Shown: positions 1 to 7,947 of the stretch, one piece after another
Position numbering within the stretch: position 1 is the stretch's first letter
Layout of the letters: each line of letters opens with the position of its first letter
DNA from: an uncultured Marinilabiliaceae bacterium
GTDB lineage: Bacteria > Bacteroidota > Bacteroidia > Bacteroidales > Marinilabiliaceae
DNA: 50,000 bases
NCBI GenBank assembly: GCA_937920475.1
Contig: CALEUX010000005.1
Span: forward strand, 1-50,000
Reading direction: 5' to 3'
Program-made: the position numbers and the translations under genes
The notes under the pieces: model-generated
What the model saw: only the letters and a program-made list of their open reading frames with translations
What the model was told of the DNA's origin: nothing
The model's database searches: none

Positions 1-140
1 AAAATAATTTAATCGTCTTGTTTGTCTGTAATTTCTGTTAAGTCTTTTCCCGAAAAACCGGGACACGTCTTTCTGTCTGGTATCTAAACTTCTAAGAGTC
101 TATAATAAATTCAGGAAACTAAATTTAAACAGATACTAAA
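1..140 (+). repeat. Dispersed inverted-repeat element, copy A (truncated by window edge)
   Basis: This is the right-hand arm of an intergenic repeat found at least four more times in the window. It contains the hairpin TCCCG (48-52) / CGGGA (59-63), a run of TCT trinucleotides at roughly 8-10 base spacing, a conserved block beginning TCTAAACTTCTAA near 83, and the terminal sequence AAATTTAAACAG (121-132) followed by TACTAAA (134-140). The left arm lies outside the window. The copy sits just past the 3' end of the small minus-strand gene. The similarity to the copy at 2084-2321 was read by eye and runs for about 130 bases. Confidence 0.75.
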
Positions 141-405
141 AATTCACATTACTCAACCGCCCTATCGAAAAAACCGGTTGATATCTAATTTCTGTTCCTC
201 TTTCGTTTCTGTTTGGTTTTATAACAGTATCAAGAGTAGCAGCTGGTTCATCTTCCTGATAAGCAACTTGCCAAAAATCTCCGGTGTAGGGTTTGGCATG
301 CATATCAGCATTATCAGACCTGGTTGTTATAACAAGAACAATTATTCCGGTTAGAACAAGCAACCTAAGTAGATTTATAACCTTTTTGGGACTTACTTTT
401 TTCAT
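136..405 (-). CDS. Small single-pass membrane or secreted protein, unknown function
   Basis: An 89-residue protein with a basic start (MKKVSPKK) and one hydrophobic segment at about residues 10-27 (LLRLLVLTGIIVLVIT). A polar, charged tail follows. It could be a signal-anchored inner-membrane protein with its C-terminus in the periplasm; no cleavage site is obvious and no domain is recognised. It stands alone on the minus strand, divergent from rbfA, with an inverted-repeat element overlapping its 3' end. The signal-like N-terminus makes it more credible than neighbouring short reading frames, but it may be lineage specific. Confidence 0.5.
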   Translation of the reverse strand: MKKVSPKKVINLLRLLVLTGIIVLVITTRSDNADMHAKPYTGDFWQVAYQEDEPAATLDTVIKPNRNERGTEIRYQPVFSIGRLSNVNF

Positions 406-764
406 CCATTAATAATTTGTTTTTTATGGTAGGATGGAACTCCATGTTTGCTATTTTCATTGGTATTTCTGTTTTTTCGCAAACATGTTCGTTTCATCAC
501 GCACCATTCAACATCATTAAATTTAAAAAAAACTTTGCCATAATACCTGTTAATACATTGTTGTTGGTTATGCAAATATACATATGTTTTTTAGTACTAT
601 GCAATACATGGTACTAATTTTTTTAAAATATTTTTATGCTTTTTATTTATTTACCTGATTATCTGATTATTAAGTTTTTAAAAAAAGAAGCTCAATGAAA
701 GAAAAAATTCAAATTCGGTTAAAAAAGCGTACTTTCGTAGTTGATATTAAAATGAAACCCGAAT
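406..764. other. AT-rich intergenic region upstream of rbfA
   Basis: No convincing gene is seen here. A 66-residue reading frame at 417-617 has no ribosome-binding context and a composition like the surrounding AT-rich DNA. The region carries a perfect 7-bp dyad, TTAGTAC (591-597) and GTACTAA (611-617), with centres 20 bp apart, which could be an operator for the rbfA promoter. A purine-rich AAAAAAAGAAG tract lies near 679-690. Confidence 0.4.
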
Positions 765-1103
765 ATGGATTCAACCAGACAGAAAAAGATTGGAAGGCTT
801 ATTCAGAAAGAAATGAGCGAGATATTTCAGCGCGAAGTGCGCGAAATTATTATGGGAACAATGGTGTCGGTTACTGTGGCACGAATTACATCAGACCTGA
901 GCGTAGCAAAAGTTTACCTGAGCATATTTCCTCCTCAGAATAAAGAAGAGGTGTACAAAAACATAGTTAAACATGCATCGGCTATTCGTTACACGCTGGG
1001 GCAACGAGTGGGCAAACAATTGAGGGTAATTCCCGAGCTTCAGTTTTACATCGACGACAGCCTTGATTATATTGAAAATATTGATAGTTTACTAAAAGAG
1101 TAA
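765..1103 (+). CDS. rbfA: Ribosome-binding factor A
   Basis: A 112-residue RbfA, a cytoplasmic KH-fold factor that helps 16S rRNA 5'-end processing and late 30S maturation. The start MDSTRQKKIGRLIQKEMSEIF is the usual N-terminal helix. The family pattern continues with VTVARITSDLSVAKVYLSIF and ends with the PELQFYIDDSLDYIENIDSLL block that normally closes the protein. The length is normal for the family. The start was chosen because an in-frame ATG lies exactly at the conserved N-terminus; a longer overlapping frame from 695 is out of register. Three bases separate it from the downstream methyltransferase, so the two are likely co-transcribed. Confidence 0.95.
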   Translation: MDSTRQKKIGRLIQKEMSEIFQREVREIIMGTMVSVTVARITSDLSVAKVYLSIFPPQNKEEVYKNIVKHASAIRYTLGQRVGKQLRVIPELQFYIDDSLDYIENIDSLLKE

Positions 1104-1106
1104 GCC

Positions 1107-1925
1107 ATGCAATACGACCCCATTAAGCAATCGTTGGGTAAAGTTTTTAACCATACACCTTGGTTGCGGATATTGTTTTACCGACTATTGGAACTGCTTC
1201 TGCTGCGTTCGTGGTACATTCGCCGCGAATTAGAAAAATGGGCACAAACAGCCCCCGATAATGCAAATATCCTGGATGCCGGTTCGGGCTTTGGGCAATA
1301 TGTTTGGCGTCTGGCCAAAACCAACAAACGATGGACAATAACCGGAATTGATGTAAAATCGGAACAAATTGACGATTGCAACCGGTTTTTTAAAAAACTA
1401 TCCATAGGCCGCCAGGTTTCTTTTCGCGAAGCCGACCTTACACGTTTTTCCGAATCGGAGCAATACCATCTTATCCTTTCGGTGGATGTAATGGAGCACA
1501 TTGAAGAGGATGAACTGGTTATGAGAAATCTTTATGATGCTTTAAAACCGGGCGGTGTACTCATTATTTCAACGCCTTCAGACCAGGGTGGCTCCGATAT
1601 TCACGAACACCATAGCAATGGATCTCACGGATTTATCGACGAGCATGTACGCGATGGCTACAACATTCACGATATTGGAGAAAAGTTGATGCGGGCAGGG
1701 TTTTCAAAAACAAAAGCCAGTTATACCTATGGTAAGCCCGGTAGTTTGGCATGGAAACTCTCCATGAAATTACCCATTCTAATGCTTAATAAAAGTAAAT
1801 TGTTTTTTATTTTGCTGCCTATATATTACATTCTGATTTATCCGTTTGCGTATGTTTTAAATCATACCGATATTCGGATGCATCATCAAAAAGGAACGGG
1901 GTTAATGGTTTTAGCTTTTAAGTAA
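1107..1925 (+). CDS. Class I SAM-dependent methyltransferase, substrate unknown
   Basis: A 272-residue protein with a Rossmann-type methyltransferase core. Motif I is LDAGSGFGQYVWRLAK (about residues 56-71), the acidic strand-2 end is GIDVKSEQ (near 89), and the post-I motif is LSVDVMEHIEEDE (near 125), followed by LKPGGVLIISTPS. The HHSNGSHGFIDEHVRDGY stretch and the hydrophobic C-terminal segment (about 230-250, LFFILLPIYYILIYPFAYVL) are typical of UbiE/COQ5-like or lipid- and glycan-acting enzymes, and suggest membrane contact. It starts 3 bp after rbfA. The substrate cannot be inferred. Confidence 0.85.
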   Translation: MQYDPIKQSLGKVFNHTPWLRILFYRLLELLLLRSWYIRRELEKWAQTAPDNANILDAGSGFGQYVWRLAKTNKRWTITGIDVKSEQIDDCNRFFKKLSIGRQVSFREADLTRFSESEQYHLILSVDVMEHIEEDELVMRNLYDALKPGGVLIISTPSDQGGSDIHEHHSNGSHGFIDEHVRDGYNIHDIGEKLMRAGFSKTKASYTYGKPGSLAWKLSMKLPILMLNKSKLFFILLPIYYILIYPFAYVLNHTDIRMHHQKGTGLMVLAFK

Positions 1926-1934
1926 TGATTCGCT

Positions 1935-2040
1935 TTAACATTAAGAAACCGTTTAGATTTAATATTGAAATTATTAATATTATTAGAATTGAAGTTTACG
2001 GAATCCCGAGGATCGGGGTAAGATTATTAGACGGATGTAC
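1935..2040. repeat. Degenerate relative of the dispersed inverted-repeat element
   Basis: This stretch has CGTTTAGATTTAAT near 1950, a TTTACGGAATCCCGAGGATCGG region with the possible stem ATCCCG/CGGGGT (about 2003-2019), and TTATTAGAC. These occur in the same order as in the left arms of the better copies at 2084 and 34794. It is too diverged to delimit. A short hairpin-forming GCCAGTTGGCTGG follows near 2047-2060. Confidence 0.35.
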
Positions 2041-2083
2041 CTGCCTGCCAGTTGGCTGGTAAGTCTGGAAAGATGCTAAGACA

Positions 2084-2321
2084 TTTAGTAACTGTTTAAA
2101 TTTAGTTTTCTCTTTTTATTAAAGACAATTAGAAGTTTAGACTACAGACAGATAGACGTGTCCCGGGTTATCGGGATTAGACTCAATAGAAAAAGAGATA
2201 AACAAGATTGTTGAGTTATTTTACTTATTTTAAATATTTTACGTTTTATGTCTATTTCCGATGAACCGGAACACGTGTCTTAAATTCTTTTGTCTTTTGT
2301 CTAATAAATAATTTTAAACAG
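2084..2321. repeat. Dispersed inverted-repeat element, copy B (complete, two-armed)
   Basis: The best complete copy, about 238 bp. The left end is TTTAGTA (2084-2090) then CTGTTTAAATTTA (2092-2104); the right end is AATTTTAAACAG (2310-2321), so the ends are inverted. The two arms are inverted relative to each other over most of their length. The left arm holds hairpin TCCCG (2161-2165) / CGGGA (2172-2176) and the right arm holds TTCCG (2256-2260) / CGGAA (2267-2271). It lies between the methyltransferase and the permease gene. No protein is encoded and no clear target-site duplication is visible. Confidence 0.8.
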
Positions 2322-2397
2322 TCTCTTATAAGTTTTCAATTCTATACAGCGACTTAAGCTGCTATTAATTTCTAGGGCTGAAACCAAATTAAAACAT

Positions 2398-3636
2398 ATG
2401 AAGTTAGCCATTAAAATAGCCATCAGGTATTTGTTTGCAAAAAAGAGCCAGAACATTATTAATGTAATTTCCTGGATTTCGGTGAGTGGTGTGCTTACAG
2501 GCGCGCTGGCGCTGCTGGTTGTTTTATCGGTTTTTAATGGCTTACATGGTTTAATTGGCTCACTTTACAGCACTTTCGACCCCGACTTACGTATTGAATC
2601 GGTGCAAGGAAAAACTTTCCGGCTCGACCAGTTTAATTATGAAGCCCTTAAATCAATCAATGGCGTTGAAAGCTCAACAGTAGTATTGGAAGACCACGCC
2701 TTGTTCCGTTTTGGCAAACGTCAGGTGCCCGGTAGAATAATGGGTGTTGATTCACTTTTTACAACTGTATCGGCTATTGATTCCATTATTGTTGAAGGTG
2801 AGTTCAGAACCCAATTCAACGGGCAATACGAAGGAATTATCGGTCTTTTACTGGCCGACCAGCTGGCTGTGCGTCTGAATTTTGTGACACCGCTCATGGT
2901 TTTCGCCCCCGAACGGAAGGGACGCATCAACCTGGCCCGCCCCGACCAATCATTTCGTACCGAATATCTTCAGCCATCGGGCATTTTTATGGTGAACCAA
3001 ATCGATTATGATTCCGGTTACTTGATTGCCGATATAGATCAAACCAGGCGATTGCTCGATTACGACCAGCAAACTGCCAGCTGGATCGGAATAAAAGTGG
3101 CCTCTGATGTAAAACCTGACAGGGTTCAGAAAGCAGTATCAGAATTTCTTGGAGAAAACTTCAAAGTGAGAAACCGCGAACAACAGCACGAAACCTTTTA
3201 CAAGATGGTTAAGGTTGAGAAACTTATGGCCTACCTCATTCTGCTGTTTATTTTACTCATAGCCATTTTTAATGTTATTGGCACACTCTCGCTGCTCATA
3301 TTTGAAAAACGCGACAGCATTTCAACGCTCAGAAGTATGGGTGCCAACCGGAGCCTCATCAATAAGATATTCCTGTTTGAGGGTTGGCTTATTTCTCTGG
3401 CTGGTGTGGCCGGTGGTTTATTATTGGGTGTTATACTTATCTGGCTTCAGCAAACCTTTGGGTTTATCCGGTTTCAAGGTGATGGCGATTTTGTTGTAGA
3501 TGCCTATCCGGTGGTATTGCGCTGGTTCGATGTGGTTTCAGTATTTGTTACCGTGTCGCTTATTGGTTTAGCGGCGGCCTGGTACCCGGTTCGGGTTATT
3601 GTTCGTCGTTACTATGCTGCTGCTCAGGATAAATAA
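2398..3636 (+). CDS. ABC transporter permease of the LolC/LolE (FtsX/MacB) type
   Basis: A 412-residue inner-membrane protein with the LolC/E layout: an N-terminal amphipathic start (MKLAIKIAIRYLFAKKSQNIINVIS), TM1 at about 22-45, a large periplasmic domain (about 46-270), and three C-terminal helices (about 275-303, 325-350, 375-400). The FtsX motif region is IFEKRDSISTLRSMGANRSLI. Family members extract lipoproteins from the inner membrane for outer-membrane sorting, using a LolD ATPase that is not in this window. A single LolC/E-like gene near rbfA is common in Bacteroidota (family knowledge). Its 3' end overlaps the convergent dusB by 41 bp. Confidence 0.85.
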   Translation: MKLAIKIAIRYLFAKKSQNIINVISWISVSGVLTGALALLVVLSVFNGLHGLIGSLYSTFDPDLRIESVQGKTFRLDQFNYEALKSINGVESSTVVLEDHALFRFGKRQVPGRIMGVDSLFTTVSAIDSIIVEGEFRTQFNGQYEGIIGLLLADQLAVRLNFVTPLMVFAPERKGRINLARPDQSFRTEYLQPSGIFMVNQIDYDSGYLIADIDQTRRLLDYDQQTASWIGIKVASDVKPDRVQKAVSEFLGENFKVRNREQQHETFYKMVKVEKLMAYLILLFILLIAIFNVIGTLSLLIFEKRDSISTLRSMGANRSLINKIFLFEGWLISLAGVAGGLLLGVILIWLQQTFGFIRFQGDGDFVVDAYPVVLRWFDVVSVFVTVSLIGLAAAWYPVRVIVRRYYAAAQDK

Positions 3637-4618
3637 ACCCAGCATAATCTTTCTTTATTTGGTTTAGAATTCCAGCAATTTCTTCGAAACTTTCGCTCCG
3701 GAGCATTTTTATTTTGGTGGCACGAAAGTTTTCGAGCCCTTTAAAAGTAACCGCCAAGTGCCTGCGTGTATGTAAAATTCCTTTGCGTTCGCCTAACCAG
3801 TCGACCGATTGCTTTAATTGCATCAGAATCATATCCACATGCTCATCAATGGTAACCGATGGTGCAAATTCGCCGGTATCGAGGTAATGCCGTATTTCTC
3901 TGAAAATCCAGGGACGGCCAATTGATGGACGGCCAATCATCAGGGCATCCACACCATATCGATTAAGGTAAAGCCTGGCCTTTTCAGGATGGTTAACATC
4001 GCCATTGCCAATGATTGGAATATGCATTCGAGGGTTATTCTTCACTGCACCAATCAAGGTCCAATCGGCCTCACCTGCATACAACTGTGCTCTGGTGCGC
4101 CCATGAATGGTTAGCGCTTTAATGCCTGTGTCCTGCAAGCGCTCTGCAACATCCACAATAATTTTCGACTGCTCGTCCCACCCGAGGCGGGTTTTTGCAG
4201 TAACAGGGATTTTAACCGCTTTAACAATGGCTTCGGTCATTTTAACCATTAAAGGAATATCTCTCAATAGTCCGGCCCCAGCTCCTCTGGTTGCAATTTT
4301 TTTAACCGGGCAACCAAAATTCAGATCTATCAGCTCTGGCCTTGCTGCTTCCGCAATTTTGGCTGCTTCCACCATGGCATCCACATCTTTTCCATATAAT
4401 TGAATACCAACGGGGCGCTCATCGTCCAATAGCGTAAGCTTGCGCTTGGTTTTTTCCACATCACGAATCAATGCATCCGACGAAATAAACTCCGTGTACA
4501 TTAAATCAGCACCAAACCGCTTGCACAACAAACGAAACATGTGGTCGGTTACATCTTCCATGGGAGCTAATAACAATGGCTCCTTCCTTAATTCCAGATT
4601 TCCAATCTTCACAATCAA
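3596..4618 (-). CDS. dusB: tRNA-dihydrouridine synthase (DusB type)
   Basis: A 340-residue flavoenzyme that reduces uridines in the tRNA D-loop to dihydrouridine using FMN and NADPH. It shows the PLLLAPMEDVTDHMFR start, the catalytic cysteine in DLNFGCPVKKIATRGAGAG (near residue 100), TAKTRLGW, the TIHGRTRAQLY tRNA/FMN-binding segment, IGNGDV and MIGRPSIGRPWIFREI. Length and motifs are complete for DusB. The extreme C-terminus overlaps the end of the convergent LolC/E-type gene by 41 bp. It stands alone on the minus strand with an inverted-repeat element upstream. Confidence 0.93.
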   Translation of the reverse strand: MIVKIGNLELRKEPLLLAPMEDVTDHMFRLLCKRFGADLMYTEFISSDALIRDVEKTKRKLTLLDDERPVGIQLYGKDVDAMVEAAKIAEAARPELIDLNFGCPVKKIATRGAGAGLLRDIPLMVKMTEAIVKAVKIPVTAKTRLGWDEQSKIIVDVAERLQDTGIKALTIHGRTRAQLYAGEADWTLIGAVKNNPRMHIPIIGNGDVNHPEKARLYLNRYGVDALMIGRPSIGRPWIFREIRHYLDTGEFAPSVTIDEHVDMILMQLKQSVDWLGERKGILHTRRHLAVTFKGLENFRATKIKMLRSESFEEIAGILNQIKKDYAGFIYPEQQHSNDEQ

Positions 4619-5150
4619 CTATTTTAAGGCACAAAGATAATTTTTTTAAATTGTTATATGATTATTGATTGACAGCCTCGCTATAAAGGCAATCGTTGTT
4701 AATTTTAAGTTGCTGTTTAAAATTTTAATCTAAAAATATTCAGACTCGAAGCGCAAAGGAGTCTCAAGAATCGGGATGAGTTTAAAAGACATAGTAATAA
4801 TCAGAATATCAAATAGGTCTTTCAAATATCCTTTTTTTCTGTCTATCGTCAGACATTTCTATTTTTTCTATTAAGTCCAATCCCGATAAACCGGGACACG
4901 TCTATCTGTCTTTAGTCTAAACTTCTAATAGTCTTCTATTAATCAGAAAACAAATTCTAAACAGATTATGAGATTTTGAAAGCATACTTCTTTAACTGTT
5001 AATCCGACACTATTTATGATTTTGTTAAATAAACCTCAAGAATCTCAGATTGTTTATTATTTTCGGGTAAAATAATTAAGGGTTTATTAAGTCATTTTTT
5101 GTAAATTGGGAACAATAAAAACAACCATAATTTAAAACCGGCCAAACCGC
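4619..5150. other. Intergenic region between divergent dusB and the TPR sensor kinase
   Basis: A 530-bp gap with no coding potential. About half is occupied by a copy of the dispersed inverted-repeat element (4713-4964). The rest is AT-rich and should contain the divergent promoters, but I could not pick out a convincing TTTG/TAnnTTTG pair. Confidence 0.5.
4713..4964. repeat. Dispersed inverted-repeat element, copy C (complete)
   Basis: A copy of about 252 bp bounded by CTGTTTAAAATTTT (from 4713) and AAATTCTAAACAG (ending 4964), which are inverted. The right arm carries hairpin TCCCG (4881-4885) / CGGGA (4892-4896), then ACACGTCTATCTGTCT and the TCTAAACTTCTAATAGTCT block. The left arm keeps only the distal half of its hairpin (ATCGGGAT near 4772-4780); that half is the exact complement of ATCCCGAT in the right arm. 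The left arm closely matches copy G at 37524-37730 from TTTAATCTAAAAATA through the GTAATAATCA region. Confidence 0.8.
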
Positions 5151-7142
5151 ATGATTAGCAGATATCGCCTTGTTGGAGCTTTAGTATCAGTTACATTACT
5201 GGCATTTTTGCTCTTTTTACCTCCTGGGTGCAATCTGGACGAAGGAAAAGATATTGGCAGTTTATTAAAACCAATGGCAACTGAAATAACAGACTCTCTG
5301 GTTGTTGAACAACTCCTTCAGCGTTCAGAAATTTTTTTTAAAGAAACAGGTGCCAAAGCCGAGCCATTCGACAGCTTTTTAAAAGAAGCCCTTGAAATTG
5401 CGCAAAGACGCAATATGTCCTATCAACAAGCTTTTATTAACAATATGATTGGCAAGCGTTATCGCAACAGGGCCCAATATGGTGAAGCCATGAAATCGCA
5501 TCAAAAGGCACTCAATATTGCCCAAGCCTTAAACAACGAAGGCCTTTTAGCTGATATTTACAACCAGATTGGAGTGGTTTACCGACGCACCGACGATAAT
5601 GCCATGGCACTGGACATGCACTTTAAAGCGCTTAAACTGGCCGAAAACATTAAAGACACATTTAACATTAGTGTTTCCATCAATAGCATTGGCAATGTAA
5701 ATTTCAACCTGGGACGTTACCATACTGCCATTGCCTATTTTCAGCAATCACTTGATTTATCGGAACACATGGAAAATCTCCTTGGGAAAGCCATCAATTA
5801 TAACAATATTGGCGAGTGTTGGCTAAAAATTGGAGAACCCGATTCAGCGTTATATTATCATTACCTGTCGCTCGACTATAATTCGCGTATTGGAAGCCGG
5901 GTGGGACAATCAATTTGTTTTAACAGTATTGGCGCCTGCTTTATTGCCAAAGGGGAGCCCGACAAAGCACTCGATTATCTCGATAAAAGCCTGAGAATAA
6001 ACAGAAAACTGGGCGACTTGATGCAGGTTTCCATCAGCCTTGGTAAAATTGGGGAAACCTATCTGAAAATGAAGAATTATGTCAAAGCGCAGGAGTTCCT
6101 CAAGGAATCGTTTGAAATGGCCTCCAAAATAGGGTCGAAATTTCAGGCAGAAGAAACAGCCCGTTTGTTATCATCACTTTTTGAGCAAAACGGGAATCAT
6201 GCCAAAGCTCTTTACTATTATAAAACAGCTTCTGTTTATAAAGACAGTATTCTGAACGAAAAAAACATGTTCCACCTTACCACCATGGAAGCGGTTTTAG
6301 ATTCAGAAAGCCAGCGTGAAAAAATTCTTTTGCTTAATCAGGAAACCCTGAAACAACAATCCATTCTTGATCGCCAAAGATTGTTGATTCTATTTTTTAT
6401 TGCCATTGTTTCGGTTTTAATTTTAGTGGCTATATTGTTGATTTACCAATATAAATTACGCACCAAATACCGTAACCTGAAGCACCAGCAACGTTTGCTG
6501 CGTTCACAAATGAATCCCCACTTTATATTCAACGCCCTAAGTGCCATACAGGTGTATGTTCTGGAAAACGACATTGAAAAATCAACAAGGTTTTTAACCG
6601 ATTTTGCCAAACTGATGCGTCAGGTATTGCGCAGTTCAACTCACGACTATATATCTTTAAAGGATGAGACAGAAATATTGAGATATTATTTGAATTTGCA
6701 AAAACTGAGATTTGTTTCACCATTTGAGTATTGCGTCGAGGTGGATGAAAACCTGGAATCGGAAAAAATTGTGGTTCCACCCATGATAACGCAGCCATTT
6801 GTTGAGAACGCCATAGAGCACGGTTTAAAACCGATGGAACACGAAGGCCTTTTGGCTGTTCGTTTTAAAAAAGTTGGACCACAGGTTGTGGTTGAAGTTG
6901 AAGATAACGGCGTGGGAATTGATGCAACGCTGGCCAAACAGGATAAAAGTAAAAATCATGAATCGATGGCCATTAAAATTACCAAAGAACGCCTGGATGT
7001 TATCCGCAATGATTCGGGAGGCAAAGTTGGCCTGGAAATTATCGATAAAAAGAACATCAATCCCTTCGACCGAGGAACCATTGTTCGCATTATTCTTCCC
7101 TTGGTCGAATTTAATCCTACCAAACTGAAAAAAAATGGATGA
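5151..7142 (+). CDS. TPR-containing sensor histidine kinase of the LytS (His_kinase) family
   Basis: A 663-residue sensor kinase. An N-terminal signal/anchor (LVGALVSVTLLAFLLFLPPGC, possible lipobox) is followed by about six tetratricopeptide repeats (roughly residues 90-370; for example GEAMKSHQKALNIAQALNNEG), a helical linker, one TM helix (about 415-437) and the LytS-type kinase domain. The phospho-acceptor is His457 in RSQMNPHFIFNALSAIQ, followed by the N box ENAIEHGLKP and the G box VEDNGVGID. The periplasmic TPR array would be the sensing part. The gene overlaps the response regulator start by 8 bp, a clear two-component pair. The signal is unknown. Confidence 0.93.
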   Translation: MISRYRLVGALVSVTLLAFLLFLPPGCNLDEGKDIGSLLKPMATEITDSLVVEQLLQRSEIFFKETGAKAEPFDSFLKEALEIAQRRNMSYQQAFINNMIGKRYRNRAQYGEAMKSHQKALNIAQALNNEGLLADIYNQIGVVYRRTDDNAMALDMHFKALKLAENIKDTFNISVSINSIGNVNFNLGRYHTAIAYFQQSLDLSEHMENLLGKAINYNNIGECWLKIGEPDSALYYHYLSLDYNSRIGSRVGQSICFNSIGACFIAKGEPDKALDYLDKSLRINRKLGDLMQVSISLGKIGETYLKMKNYVKAQEFLKESFEMASKIGSKFQAEETARLLSSLFEQNGNHAKALYYYKTASVYKDSILNEKNMFHLTTMEAVLDSESQREKILLLNQETLKQQSILDRQRLLILFFIAIVSVLILVAILLIYQYKLRTKYRNLKHQQRLLRSQMNPHFIFNALSAIQVYVLENDIEKSTRFLTDFAKLMRQVLRSSTHDYISLKDETEILRYYLNLQKLRFVSPFEYCVEVDENLESEKIVVPPMITQPFVENAIEHGLKPMEHEGLLAVRFKKVGPQVVVEVEDNGVGIDATLAKQDKSKNHESMAIKITKERLDVIRNDSGGKVGLEIIDKKNINPFDRGTIVRIILPLVEFNPTKLKKNG

Positions 7143-7908
7143 ACTCAGTGTGATTATTGTTGAGGATGACAGGTTTACCAGACGGGTTGTTGAGCAAATT
7201 CTGAAAAAACATTTTTCTGAAATCACTGTAGTCGGACAGTCTGGATCAGTTGAAGAGTCCATCTCCTTAATCAGGGACCTACATCCCGACATGGTTATTT
7301 TAGATGTTCAGCTTGAAGATGGTGATGCTTTTGAGTTGCTGCAAAGAGTTGAAGTTATCGATTTTAAAATCGTATTTATGTCAGCAAACCAGGGTTATAT
7401 GGAAGAGTCGATGCAATTTGCGGCGGTGGATTTTGTAGCCAAACCGTTTGATGAAAATGAACTGGCGTTGGCTGTGGATAAATGCATTGAAGCATTATCT
7501 GACAATGCTTATAATCAAAAAATAGAGGTTCTTTTCTCCAATATCATCCAGTTACCGCACGACCGTTCCATTGTTTTTCCAACATCAACCCATTCCATTA
7601 CTGTACCACTTAAGGAAATTATTTATGCCGAAGCGGTGGTTGGAGGTTCTAACTTCTATACCAATAAAGGCGATGTTATTAAGGTACCCCGCCCTTTGCG
7701 CCGATACGAATCGCTTTTTACACCTTATGGCTTTTTCAGATGCCACCCCCTCTTTGTGGTGAATCTCACCATGGTTAATAAAATTGATTTTCAGAAACTT
7801 GAAATACAACTCAACAATGGGGCGCATCTTCCTTTCGAGGAGTGGCGAAGCAATGGACTGATGAAAAAGTACAATGAAACGTCTTTGAGTCTGCTCAAGT
7901 CATCTTAA
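7135..7908 (+). CDS. LytTR-family DNA-binding response regulator
   Basis: A 257-residue response regulator. The N-terminal receiver (about 1-120) has the acidic pair in IIVEDDRFTR, phospho-acceptor Asp57 in VILDVQLEDGDAF, and the switch Lys in DFVAKPFDE. The C-terminal LytTR domain (about 145-250) shows IIYAEAVVGGSNFYTNKG and FFRCHPLFVVNLTMVNKID, typical of the beta-sheet DNA-binding fold. It overlaps the LytS-type kinase gene by 8 bp, so its cognate sensor is the TPR kinase. Target promoters are not evident. It converges on trpS with a 39-bp gap. Confidence 0.95.
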   Translation: MDELSVIIVEDDRFTRRVVEQILKKHFSEITVVGQSGSVEESISLIRDLHPDMVILDVQLEDGDAFELLQRVEVIDFKIVFMSANQGYMEESMQFAAVDFVAKPFDENELALAVDKCIEALSDNAYNQKIEVLFSNIIQLPHDRSIVFPTSTHSITVPLKEIIYAEAVVGGSNFYTNKGDVIKVPRPLRRYESLFTPYGFFRCHPLFVVNLTMVNKIDFQKLEIQLNNGAHLPFEEWRSNGLMKKYNETSLSLLKSS

Positions 7909-7947
7909 AACCCGGTTTTACCAGCAATTATTAGATAGCAAACTTCT

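Noticed and set aside
417-617. 66-residue reading frame upstream of rbfA
   Set aside because: No ribosome-binding context, AT-rich composition like intergenic DNA, and it overlaps a dyad that looks regulatory.
695-943. 82-residue reading frame overlapping rbfA
   Set aside because: It runs in a different frame through a clearly conserved RbfA and has no recognisable content.
1-5000. CRISPR array suggested by recurring repeats
   Set aside because: The repeats are long, dispersed, present in both orientations and not evenly spaced, and there are no cas genes.
7908-7922. AAAACC-C-GGTTTT palindrome between the LytTR gene and trpS
   Set aside because: Stem with almost no loop and no adequate T run; too weak to call a terminator.
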